NCBI RefSeq assembly: GCF_029227915.1
Contig: NC_079887.1
Coordinates: forward strand, 5,828,001-5,892,000
Source of the DNA: Hydractinia symbiolongicarpus
Lineage: Eukaryota > Cnidaria > Hydrozoa > Anthoathecata > Hydractiniidae
Direction of reading: 5' to 3'
Length of the DNA: 64,000 nucleotides
Translations under genes and position numbers: made by a program
Notes under the pieces: model-generated
The model's input: the letters and a program-made list of their open reading frames with translations, nothing else
Told to the model about the DNA's origin: nothing
The model's database searches: none
In this document: in pieces, positions 1 through 10,370 of the stretch
Position numbering within the stretch: position 1 is the first letter of the stretch
Layout of the letters: each line of letters opens with the position of its first letter

Positions 1-2290
1 TGACGCAACTGTTGCAACTCAAGCCGATTGATACCGCTAGAAAGCCCATCAAATGGAGTTTTTGAAACTGTCTCTATTTCTTCTGCGCGCTCCAGCAGCT
101 AGGATTGGTCCCACAGTAAAAAAAGATTTATTTTTTAAATTTTTAAATGAAGCGCTACCACAGCGCCAAGTGTAATCGCTGAATACTAGCAATCATGTCC
201 AGTTAAGAAGAATGTTATTTCTAGGAGTCCAATTTTCTCATTTATCACATTCATAAAGTCAAAGTCCAAAATCATTAAAATTAAGTCCCACACTGAGTCG
301 TATCACTGTTAAAAGCGATGCAGCTTAGTAATATCAGAGAAATATCGCTAAATACATGTTGGTACGAATATGTGACTAAACCGTTGTAACTCAGAAGGAC
401 TGACACCGTCAGAAAGTCAGTGAAATGTAGTGTTTGAAACTGTCTCTATTTCTTCAGCGCGCGTAAGGCTAGGAATGGTCCCACAGTAAAAAATGACATT
501 TTTATCTTAATTTTTAAATGAAGCGCTACCTCAGAGCCTAGTGTAATCGCTGAATTCCAGCAATCATGTCAAATTAAGAAGAATGTTATTCCTTGGGGTC
601 CAATTGGCTCATTTATCACATTTATAAGGTCAAAGTCCAGAATCAGTTCAATTAAGTCCCACAGTCAATCGTTTCACTGTTAAAAGCATTACAAGTTAGT
701 AATATCGGAAAAAAAATCAGTAAATACATGTTGGTACGAATATGTGACGAAACTGTTGTAATTGAAACGGATTGATACCGTTAGAAAGTCAAGTAAATGG
801 AGTTTTTGAAACTGTCTCTATTTCTACAGCGCGTGCTAACGGCTAGGATTTGTCCCACAGTAAAAATGACTTATTTATCTCAATTCTTAAATGAAGCGCT
901 ACCACAGGGTCCAGTGTAATCGCTAAGTTCCGGCAATCATGTCGAGTTAAGAAGAATGTTATTTCTTGGAGTTCAATTGGCTCATTTATCACATTTATAA
1001 GGTCAAAGTCAAAAATCAGTTTAATTAAGTCCCACAACCAATCGTTTCATTGTTAAAAGCGATACAAGCTAGTAATATCAGAAAAATATCGCTAAATAGA
1101 TGTTGGTCGAATATGTGACGCAACCGTTGTAACTGAAGCGAATTGACACCGTTAAAAGTCACTGAAATGTAGCTTTGGAAACTGTCGGTATTTTTTTAGC
1201 GCGCGATAACGGCTAGGATTGGTCCCACAGTAAAAATGGACTTATTTATCTAAAATTTAAAGTGAGCGCTACCGCAACGCCCAGTGTAATTGCTGAGTTC
1301 CGGCAATCATGTCAAATGAAAAAGATTGTTATTTCTTGGAGTCCAATTGTCTCATTTATTACATTCATCAGGTCACAGTCCAAAGTTAGTTCAATTAAGT
1401 CCCACAGTCAACCGTTTCACCGTTTAAAGCGATGCAACCTAGTAATATCAGGAAGATATCGCTAAATATATGTTGGTACGAATATGTGACGCAACCGTTG
1501 TAATTGAAACGGATTGATACCGTTAGAAAGTCAATGAAATGGAGTTTTTGAAACTGTCTCTATTTCTACAGCGCGTGCTAACGGCTAGGATTTGTCCCAC
1601 AGTAAAAATGACTTATTTAACTCAATTCTTAAATGAAGCGCTACCACAGGGTCCAGTGTAACCGCTGAGTTCCGGCAATCATGTCGAGTTAAGAAGAATG
1701 TTATTTCTTGGAGTTCAATTGGCTCATTTATCACATTTATAAGGTCAAAGTCAAAAATCAGTTCAATTAAGTCCCACAACCAATCGTTTTACTGTTAAAA
1801 ACGACGCAACCTGGTAATATTGGAAAAATATCGTTAAGTACATGATGGTACGAATATGTGACGGAACCCTTGTAATTGAAACGGTCTGATACCGTTAGAA
1901 GGCCAATGAAATGGAGTTTCAGAAACAGTGTCTATTTCTTTAGCGCGCGATAACGGCTAGGATTGGTCCCACAGTACAAAAATGGCTTTTTTATCTACCT
2001 TTTAAGGAAAGTGCTGCCACAGCACCCAGTGTAACTGCTGAGTTCAAGCAATCATGTCAAGTTAAGAAGAATGTTATTTCTTGGAGTTCAATCGTCTAAT
2101 TTATCACATTCAAAAAGACAAAGTCCAAAATCAGTTATATTAAGTCCCACAGTCAATCGTTTCACTGTTAAAAGCGATACAACCTAGTAATATCAGAAAA
2201 ATATCCCTAAATACATGTGGGGACGATTATGTGACGCAACCGTTGTAATTGAAACGGACTGATACCGTTAGAAATTCATTGAAAGGTAGT
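1..2290 (+). repeat. Left-edge mixed monomers with one 742-bp dimer
   Basis: Landmarks lie at 101, 471, 845, 1215, 1587 and 1959. The units at 845 and 1587 are near copies (both read aggatttgtccc and share acagcgcgtgctaacgg upstream), so units 845+1215 form a dimer of 742 bp. The unit at 471 has the shortened core gcgcgtaaggctagg, seen again at 5315 and 6059. The first unit has an aberrant core in which tccagcag replaces the usual gataacgg. The unit at 1959 (tacaaaaatggc) has relatives at 6432 and 7550. These monomers differ more from one another than those in the middle of the window. Confidence 0.9.
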
Positions 2291-5200
2291 TTTCAAAACT
2301 TTCGCTATTTCTTCAGCGCGCGATAACGGCTAGGATTGGTCCCACAGTAAAGAATCACTTATTGATCTAAATTTTCAAATGAAGCGCTACCACAGCGCCC
2401 AGTGTAATCGCTGAGTTGCGGCAATCATGTCAATTTAAGAAGAATCTTATTTCTTGGAGTCCAATTGTCTCATTTATCACATTTATCAGGTCACAGTCCA
2501 AAGTTAGTTCAATTGAGTCCCACAGTCAATCGTTTCACTGTTAAAAGCGATGCAGCCTAGTAATATCAGAGAAATATCGCTAAATACATGTTGGTACGAA
2601 TATGTGACTAAACCGTTGTAACTCAGAAGGACTGACACCGTTAGAAAGTCAGTAAAATGTAGTGTTTGAAACTGTCTCTATTTTTTCAGCGCGCGATAAC
2701 GGCTAGGATTGGTCCCACAGTAAAGAATCACTTATTGATCTAAATTTTCAAATGAAGCGCTACCACAGCGCCCAGTGTAATCGCTGAGTTGCGGCAATCA
2801 TGTCAATTTAAGAAGAATGTTATTTCTTGGAGTCCAATTGTCTCATTTATCACATTTATCAGGTCACAGTCCAAATTTAGTTCAATTGAGTCCCACAGTC
2901 AATCGTTTCACTGTGAAAAGCGATGCAGCCTAGTAATATCAGAGAAATATCGCTAAATACATGTTGGTACGAATATGTGACTAAACCGTTGTAACTCAGA
3001 AGGACTGACACCGTTAGAAAGTCAGTGAAATGTAGCGTTTGAAACTGTCTCTATTTTTTCAGCGCGCGATAACGGCTAGGATTGGTCCCACAGTAAAAAA
3101 AGACTTATTTATCTAAATTTTTAAATGAAGCACAACCCCAGCGCCCAGTGTAATCGCTGAGTTCCGGCAATCATGACAAATTAAGAAGAATGTTATTCCT
3201 TGGGGTCCAATTGGCTCATTTATCACATTTATCAGATCACAGTCCAAAGTTAAATCAATTGAGTCCCACAGTCAATTGTTTCACTGTTAAAAGCGATGCA
3301 GCCTAGTAATATCAGAGAAATATCGCTTAATACATGTTGGTACGAATATGTGACTAAACCGTTGTAACTCAGAAGGACTGACACCGTTAGAAAGTCAGTG
3401 AAATGTAGCGTTTGAAACTGTCTCTATTTTTTCAGCGCGCGATAACGGCTAGGATTGGTCCCACAGTAAAAAAAGACTTATTTATCTAAATTTTTAAATG
3501 AAGCACAACCCCAGCGCCCAGTGTAATCGCTGAGTTCCGGCAATCATGACAAATTAAGAAGAATGTTATTCCTTGGGGTCCAATTGGCTTATTTATCACA
3601 TTTATCAGATCACAGTCCAAAGTTAGTTCAATTACGTCGCACAGTCAATCGATTCACTGTAATAAGCGATGCAACCTAGTAATATCAGAGAAATATCGCT
3701 AAATACATGTTGGTACGAATATGTGACTAAACCGTTGTAACTCAGAAGGACTGACACCGTTAGAAAGTCAGTAAAATGTAGTGTTTGAAACTGTCTCTAT
3801 TTTTTCAGCGCGCGATAACGGCTAGGATTGGTCCCACAGTAAAGAATCACTTATTGATCTAAATTTTCAAAATGAAGCGCTACCACAGCGCCCAGTGTAA
3901 TCGCTGAGTTGCGGCAATCATGTCAATTTAAGAAGAATGTTATTTCTTGGAGTCCAATTGTCTCATTTATCACATTTATCAGGTCACAGTCCAAAGTTAG
4001 TTCAATTGAGTCCCACAGTCAATCGTTTCACTGTTAAAAGCGATGCAGCCTAGTAATATCAGAGAAATATCGCTAAATACATGTTGGTACGAATATGTGA
4101 CTAAACCGTTGTAACTCAGAAGGACTGACACCGTTAGAAAGTCAGTGAAATGTAGCGTTTGAAACTGTCTCTATTTTTTCAGCGCGCGATAACGGCTAGG
4201 ATTGGTCCCACAGTAAAAAAAGACTTATTTATCTAAATTTTTAAATGAAGCACAACCCCAGCGCCCAGTGTAATCGCTGAGTTCCGGCAATCATGACAAA
4301 TTAAGAAGAATGTTATTCCTTGGGGTCCAATTGGCTCATTTATCACATTTATCAGATCACAGTCCAAAGTTAGTTCATATACGTCGCACAGTCAATCGAT
4401 TCACTGTAATAAGCGATGCAACCTAGTAATATCAGAGAAATATCGCTAAATAAATGTTGGTACGAATATGTGACTAAACCGTTGTAACTCAGAAGGACTG
4501 ACACCGTTAGAAAGTCAGTAAAATGTAGTGTTTGAAACTGTCTCTATTTTTTCAGCGCGCGATAACGGCTAGGATTGGTCCCACAGTAAAGAATCACTTA
4601 TTGATCTAAATTTTCAAAATGAAGCGCTACCACAGCGCCCAGTGTAATCGCTGAGTTGCGGCAATCATGTCAATTTAAGAAGAATGTTATTTCTTGGAGT
4701 CCAATTGTCTCATTTATCACATTTATCAGGTCACAGTCCAAAGTTAGTTCAATTGAGTCCCACAGTCAATCGTTTCACTGTTAAAAGCGATGCAGCCTAG
4801 TAATATCAGAGAAATATAGCTAAATACATGTTGGTACGAATATGTGACTAAACCGTTATAACTCAGAAGGACTGACACCGTTAGAAAGTCAGTGAAATGT
4901 AGCGTTTGAAACTGTCTCTATTTTTTCAGCGCGCGATAACGGCTAGGATTGGTCCCACAGTAAAAAAAGACTTATTTATCTAAATTTTTAAATGAAGCAC
5001 TACCCCAGCGCCAGTGTAATCGCTGAGTTCCGGCAATCATGACAAATTAAGAAGAATGTTATTTCTTGGAGTCCAATTCTCTCATTTATCACATTTATCA
5101 GATCACAGTCCAAAGTTAGTTCAATTACGTCGCACAGTCAATCGATTCACTGTTATAAGCGATGCAACCTAGTAATATCAGAAAAATAACGCTAAATACA
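2290..5200 (+). repeat. A/B class monomers, 747-bp dimer HOR
   Basis: Class A units (gtaaagaatcacttattgatc, later gagttgcggcaatcatg) have landmarks at 2332, 2705, 3824 and 4571. Class B units (gtaaaaaaagacttatttatc, later gaagcacaaccccagcgcc) have landmarks at 3078, 3451, 4198 and 4945. The order is A A B B A B A B. From 3451 on, equivalent units are 747 bp apart, so this is a dimer HOR; the A A and B B doublets at its left mark where single-unit duplications or an out-of-register exchange occurred. The last B unit has diverged slightly (gaagcactaccccagcgcc). Confidence 0.9.
2311..2347 (+). other. GC-rich core of the monomer (example copy)
   Basis: This 37-bp stretch runs from cttcagcgcgcg through ataacggctagg to attggtcccacag. 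It is the best conserved part of the unit and was recognisable at all 172 positions. It contains four CpG, a GCGCGC palindrome, a TAACGG word and, on the minus strand, GACCAATCC. The main alternative form is gcgcgtgctaacggccagg; rarer forms are gcgcgtaaggctagg, gcgcgataaggggtaggg and gcgcgggaaacgg. The conservation suggests a selected binding site or simply slow divergence; nothing in the sequence decides between these. Confidence 0.7.
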
Positions 5201-7790
5201 TGTTAGTACGAATATGTGGCGCAACCGTTGTAACTCAAACGGACTGACACCGTTAGAAAGTCAGTGAAATGAAGTATTTGAAACTGTCTCCATTTCTTCA
5301 GCGCGCGTAAGGCTAGGATTGGTCCCACAGTAAAAAATGACATTTTTATCTTAATTTTTAAATGAAGCGCTACCACAGAGCCTAGTGTAATCGCTGAATT
5401 CCAGCAATCATGTCAAATTAAGAAGAATGTTATTCCTTGGGGTCCAATTGGCTCATTTATCACAGTTATAAGGTCACAGTCCAGAATCAGTTCAATTAAG
5501 TCCCACAGTCAATCGTTTCACTGTTAAAAGCGATACAACTTAGTAATATCGGAAAAAAATCGTTACGTACATGATGGTACGAATATGTGACGGAACCCTT
5601 GTAATTGAAACGGACTGATACCGTTAGAAATTCATTGAAAGGTAGTTTTCAAAACTTTCGCTATTTCTTCAGCGCGCGATAACGGCTAGGATTGGTCCCA
5701 CAGTAAAGAATCACTTATTGATCTAAATTTTCAAATGAAACGCTACCACAGCGCCCAGTGTAATCGCTGAGTTGCGGCAATCATGTCAATCTAAGAAGAA
5801 TCTTATTTCTTGGAGTCCAATTGTCTCATTTATCACATTTATCAGATCACAGTCCAAAGTTAGTTCAATTACGTCGCACAGTCAATCGATTCACTGTTAT
5901 AAGCGATGCAACCTAGTAATATCAGAAAAATAACGCTAAATACATGTTGGTACGAATATGTGACGCAACCGTTGTAACTCAAACGGCCTGACACCGTTAG
6001 AAAGTCAGTGAAATGTAGTATTTGAAACTGTCTCTATTTCTTCAGCGCGCGTAAGGCTAAGATTGGTCCCACAGTAAAAAATGACATTTTTATCCTAATT
6101 TTTAAATGAAGCGCTACCACAGAGCCTAGTGTAATCGCTGAATTCCAGCAATCATGTCAAATTAAGAAGAATGTTATTCCTTGGGGTCCAATTGGCTCAT
6201 TTATCACAGTTATAAGGTCACAGTCCAGAATCAGTTCAATTAAGTCCCACAGTCAATTGTTTCACTGTTAAAAGCGATACAACTTAGTAATATCGGAAAA
6301 AAATCGTTAAGTACATGATGGTACGAATATGTGACGGAACCCTTGTAATTGAAACGGACTGATACCGTTAGAAGGTCAATGAAATGGAGTTTCTGAAACA
6401 GTGTCTATGTCTTCAGCGCGCGATAACGGCTAGGAATGGTCTCACAGTACAAAAATGGCTTTTTTATCTACATTTTATGGAAAGTGCTGCCACAGCACCC
6501 AGTGTAACTGCTGAGTTCAAGCAATCATGTCAAGTTAAGAAGAATGTTATTTCTTGGATTTCAATCGTCTAATTTATCACATTCATAAAGACAAAGTCCA
6601 AAATCAGTTATATTAAGTCCCACAGTCAATCGTTTCCCTGTTAAAAGCGATACAACCTAGTAAAATCAGTAAGATATCCCTAAATACATGTGGGGACGAA
6701 TATGTGACGCAACCGTTGTAACTTAAACGGACTGATACCGTTAGAAATTCATTGAAAGGTAGTTTTCAAAACTGTCGCTATTTCTTCAGCGCGCGATAAC
6801 GGCTAGGATTGGTCCCACAGTAAAGAGTGACTTATTGATCTAAATTTTCAAATGAAGCGCTACCACAGCGCCCAGTGTAATCGCTGAGTTGCGGCAATCA
6901 TGTCAATTTAAGAAGAATGTTATTTCTTGGAGTCCAATTGTCTCATTTATCACATTTATCAGGTCACAGTCCAAAGTTAGTTCAATTGAGTCCCACAGTC
7001 AATCGTTTCACTGTTAAAAGCGATGCAGCCTAGTAATATCAGAGAAATATCGCTAAATACATGTTGGTACGAATATGTGACTACACCGTTGTAACTCAGA
7101 AGGACTGTCGCCGTTAGAAAGTCAGTGAAATGTAGTGTTTGAAACTGTCTCTATTTTTCAGCGCGCGATAAGGGCTAGGATTGGTCCCACAGTAAAAAAA
7201 GACTTATTTATCTAAATTCTTAAATAAAGCGCTACCACAGATCCTAGTGTAATCGCCAAATTCCCACAATCATGTCAAATTAAGAAGAATGTTATTCCTT
7301 GGGGTCCAATTGGCTCATTTATCACACTTATAAGGTCACAGTCCAGAATCAGTTCAATTAAGTCCCACAGTCAATCGTTTCACTGTTAAAAGCGATACAA
7401 CTTAGTAATATCGGACAAATATCGTTAAGTACATGATGGTACGAATATGTGACGGAACTGCTGTAATTGAAACGTACTGATACCGATAGAAGGTCAATGA
7501 AATGGAGTTTCAGAAACAGTGTCTATTTCTTCAGCGCGCGATAACGGCTAGGATTGGTCCCACAGTACAAAAATGGCTTTTTTATCTACCTTTTAAGAAA
7601 AGTGCTGCCACAGCACCCAGTGTAACTGCTGAGTTCAAGCAATCATGTCAAGTTAAGAAGAATGTTATTTCTTGGAGTTCAATCGTCTAATTTATCACAT
7701 TCATAAAGACAAAGTCCAAAATCAGTTATATTAAGTCCCACAGTCAATCGTTTCACTGTTAAAAGCGATACAACTTAGTAATATCGGAAA
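5200..7790 (+). repeat. Mixed A, B-like, short-core and tacaaaaatggc monomers
   Basis: Landmarks lie at 5315, 5688, 6059, 6432, 6805, 7177 and 7550. Units 5315 and 6059 share the shortened core gcgcgtaaggct and flank an A unit at 5688, giving a 744-bp dimer. Units 6432 and 7550 share gtacaaaaatggcttttttatc and the tail gagttcaagcaatcatg, 1118 bp (three units) apart; a third copy is at 1959, twelve units upstream of 6432. Unit 6805 is class A and 7177 is B-like. Two 62-codon frames lying in the 6432 and 7550 units are products of this repetition, not genes. Confidence 0.88.
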
Positions 7791-8830
7791 AATATCGCTA
7801 AATACATGTTGGTACGAATATGTGTCGCAACCGTTGTAACTCAAACGGATTGATACCGCCAAGATGTCAATGAAATGTAGTTTTTAATAATGTCTCTATT
7901 TCTTCAGCGCGTGCTAACGGCCAGGATTGGTCCCACAGTAAAAAAAGACTTTTTTATCTAAATTTTCAAATAAAGCGCTACCACAGAGCCTAGTGTAATC
8001 GCTGAATTCCAGCAATCATGTCAAATTAAGAAGAATGTTATTCCTTGGTGTCCAATTGACTCATTTAACATATTGAAAAGGTCACAGTCTAGAATCAGTT
8101 CAATTATGTCCCACAGTCAATCGTTTCACTGTCAAAAGCGATACAACTTAGTAATGTCGGAAAATTTCACTAACTACTTGTTGGTACGAATATGTGACGC
8201 AACCGCTGCAACTAAAACGGACTGATACCATTAGGAAGTTATTGAAATTTAGTTTTTGAGAATGTCTCTATTTCTTCAGCGCGTGCTAACGGCCAGGATT
8301 GGTCCCCCAGTAAAAAATGACTTATTTATCTAAATTTTTAAATGAAGCGCTACCACAGAGCCTAGTGTAATTGCTGAATTCCAGCAATTATGTCTAATTA
8401 AGAAGAATGTTATTCCTTGCAGTCCAGTTCGCTCATTTATCACATTTATAAGGTAAAAGTCTAAAATCAGTTCAATTAAGTCCCACAGTCAATCCTTTCA
8501 CTGTTAAAAGCGATGCAACCTAGTAATAGCGGAAAAATATCGCTAAATACATGTTGGTACGAATATGTGACGCAACCGTTGTAACTCAAACGGACTGATA
8601 CCGTTAGAAATTCATTAAAATGTAGTTTTTTAAAACTGTCTCTATTTCTTCAGCGCGCGATAAGGGGTAGGGTTGGTCCCACAGTAAAAAATGACTTATT
8701 TATATAAATTTTTAAATGAAGATATATCACAGAGCCTAGTGTAATCGCTGAATTCCAGCAATCATGTCAAATTAAGAAGAATGTTATTCCTTGGAGTCCA
8801 ATTGGCTCATTTATCACATTTAGAAAGTCA
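7790..8830 (+). repeat. Transition monomers into the C/F/R families
   Basis: Landmarks lie at 7923, 8295 and 8669. The first two carry the alternative core cagcgcgtgctaacggccagg, which recurs mainly right of 38 kb. The third is the first R-type unit (aaggggtagggttggt), the class that later marks the 6-mer and 7-mer HORs. No higher-order period is visible within this short stretch. Confidence 0.85.
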
Positions 8831-9171
8831 CAGTCCAGAATCAGTTAAATTAAGTCCCACAGTCATTCGTTTCACTGTTAAAAGCAATACAACTTAGTAA
8901 TGTCGGAAAAAATTCACTAACTACTTGTTGGTACGAATATGTGACGCAACCTTTGTAACTCAAACGGACTGATACCGTTAGAAAGTCATTGAAATGTAGT
9001 TTTTAAAACTGTCTCTATTTCTTCAGCGCGCGATAACGGCTAGGATTGGTCCTACAGAAACAAAATGACTTACTTATCTAAATTTTTAAATAAAGCGCTT
9101 CCACAGCCCCCAGTGTAATCGCTGAATTCTAGAAATCATGTCAAATTTAGAAGAATATTATTCCTTGCAGT

Positions 9172-9179
9172 CCAATTGG
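9172..9179. other. CCAATTGG palindrome (example)
   Basis: A perfect 8-bp palindrome in the second half of most units. Variants seen are ccagttgg, ccaattgt, caaattgg and ccaattgc. It places a CCAAT word on each strand. Confidence 0.5.
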
Positions 9180-9320
9180 CTCATTTATCACATTTAAAAA
9201 GTCACAGTCCAGAATCAGTTAAATTAAGTCCCACAGTCATTCGTTTCACTGTTAAAAGCGATACAACTTCGCAATGTCGGAAAAAATTCACTAACTACTT
9301 GTTGGTACGAATATGTGACG

Positions 9321-9329
9321 CAACCGTTG
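9321..9329. other. CAAC-C-GTTG dyad at the start of the unit (example)
   Basis: A perfect 4-bp-arm dyad with a one-base centre, immediately after gtgacg. Many units have this form, while units following F and E classes usually read caacctttg, which breaks the dyad. It overlaps a CCGTTG word that reads CAACGG on the minus strand. Confidence 0.5.
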
Positions 9330-9336
9330 TAACTCA

Positions 9337-9353
9337 AACGGACTGATACCGTT
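9337..9353. other. AACGG-actgata-CCGTT inverted repeat (example)
   Basis: Five-base arms with a seven-base spacer, present in most units that read aaacggactgataccgtt. Units with gcggattgatacc keep only a shorter dyad, and those with gataccgcca lose it. Together with ccgttg just upstream and taacgg in the GC core, each unit carries up to three YAACGG words. Confidence 0.5.
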
Positions 9354-10370
9354 AGAAAGTCATTGAAATGTAGTTTTAAAAGTGTCTCTTTTCTTCAGCG
9401 CGCGATAACGGATAGGATTGGTTCCACAGTAGAAAATGACTTATTTATCTAAATTTTCAAATAAAGCGCTATCACAGAGCCTAGTGTAATCGCTAATTTC
9501 CAGCAATCAAGTCAAATTAAGAAGAATGTTATTCCTTGGAGTCCAATTGGCTCATTTATCACATTTAAACAGTCACAGTCCAGAATCAGTTAAATTAAGT
9601 CCCACAGTCATTCGTTTCACTGTTAAAAGCAATACAACTTAGTAATGTCGGAAAAAATTCACTAACTACTTGTTGGTACGAATATGTGACGCAACCTTTG
9701 TAACTCAAACGGACTGATACCGTTAGAAAGTCATTGAAATGTAGTTTTTAAAACTGTCTCTATTTCTTCAGCGCGCGATAACGGCTAGGATTGGTCCTAC
9801 AGAAACAAAATGACTTACTTATCTAAATTTTTAAATAAAGCGCTTCCACAGCCCCCAGTGTAATCGCTGAATTCTAGAAATCATGTCAAATTTAGAAGAA
9901 TATTATTCCTTGCAGTCCAATTGGCTCATTTATCACATTTAAAAAGTCACAGTCCAGAATCAGTTAAATTAAGTCCCACAGTCATTCGTTTCACTGTTAA
10001 AAGCGATACAACTTAGCAATGTCGGAAAAAATTCACTAACTACTTGTTGGTACGAATATGTGACGCAACCGTTGTAACTCAAACGGACTGATACCGTTAG
10101 AAAGTCATTGAAATGTAGTTTTAAAAGTGTCTCTTTTCTTCAGCGCGCGATAACGGATAGGATTGGTTCCACAGTAGAAAATGACTTATTTATCTAAATT
10201 TTCAAATAAAGCGCTATCACAGAGCCTAGTGTAATCGCTAATTTCCAGCAATCAAGTCAAATTAAGAAGAATGTTATTCCTTGGAGTCCAATTGGCTCAT
10301 TTATCACATTTAAACAGTCACAGTCCAGAATCAGTTAAATTAAGTCCCACAGTCATTCGTTTCACTGTTA

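Larger units (their letters stand above)
8831..10370 (+). repeat. 745-bp C-F dimer, two copies
   Basis: Landmarks at 9042 (C), 9414 (F), 9787 (C) and 10159 (F) give an exact 745-bp offset between copies. The C units carry cctacagaaacaaaatgac and F units carry ttccacagtagaaaatgac. Copies are nearly identical; differences seen include cttcgcaatg near 9270 against cttagcaatg near 10015, and agcgatacaac against agcaatacaac at the right end. This C plus F pairing appears to supply the units used in the larger HORs downstream. Confidence 0.92.

Noticed and set aside
843-1779. Short minus-strand frames of 64 codons at 843-1037 and 1585-1779
   Set aside because: They are 742 bp apart, the dimer period, and lie over the landmark; they are repeat translations.
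2331-2340. CCAAT box on the minus strand of the landmark as a promoter element
   Set aside because: A five-base word in a repeated unit without TATA, initiator or reading frame is not enough to call a promoter.
1262-7690. Short plus-strand frames at 1262-1465, 6384-6572 and 7502-7690
   Set aside because: They sit at the same place within repeat units and are kept open only by class-specific variants; no start context or domain supports a gene.
8856-8890. CENP-B box-like word in tcattcgtttcactgtt (C, F and G class units)
   Set aside because: It keeps TTCG and the central A of the NTTCGNNNNANNCGGGN pattern but has GTTA where CGGG is required, and most other units read tcaatcg and lose TTCG as well.
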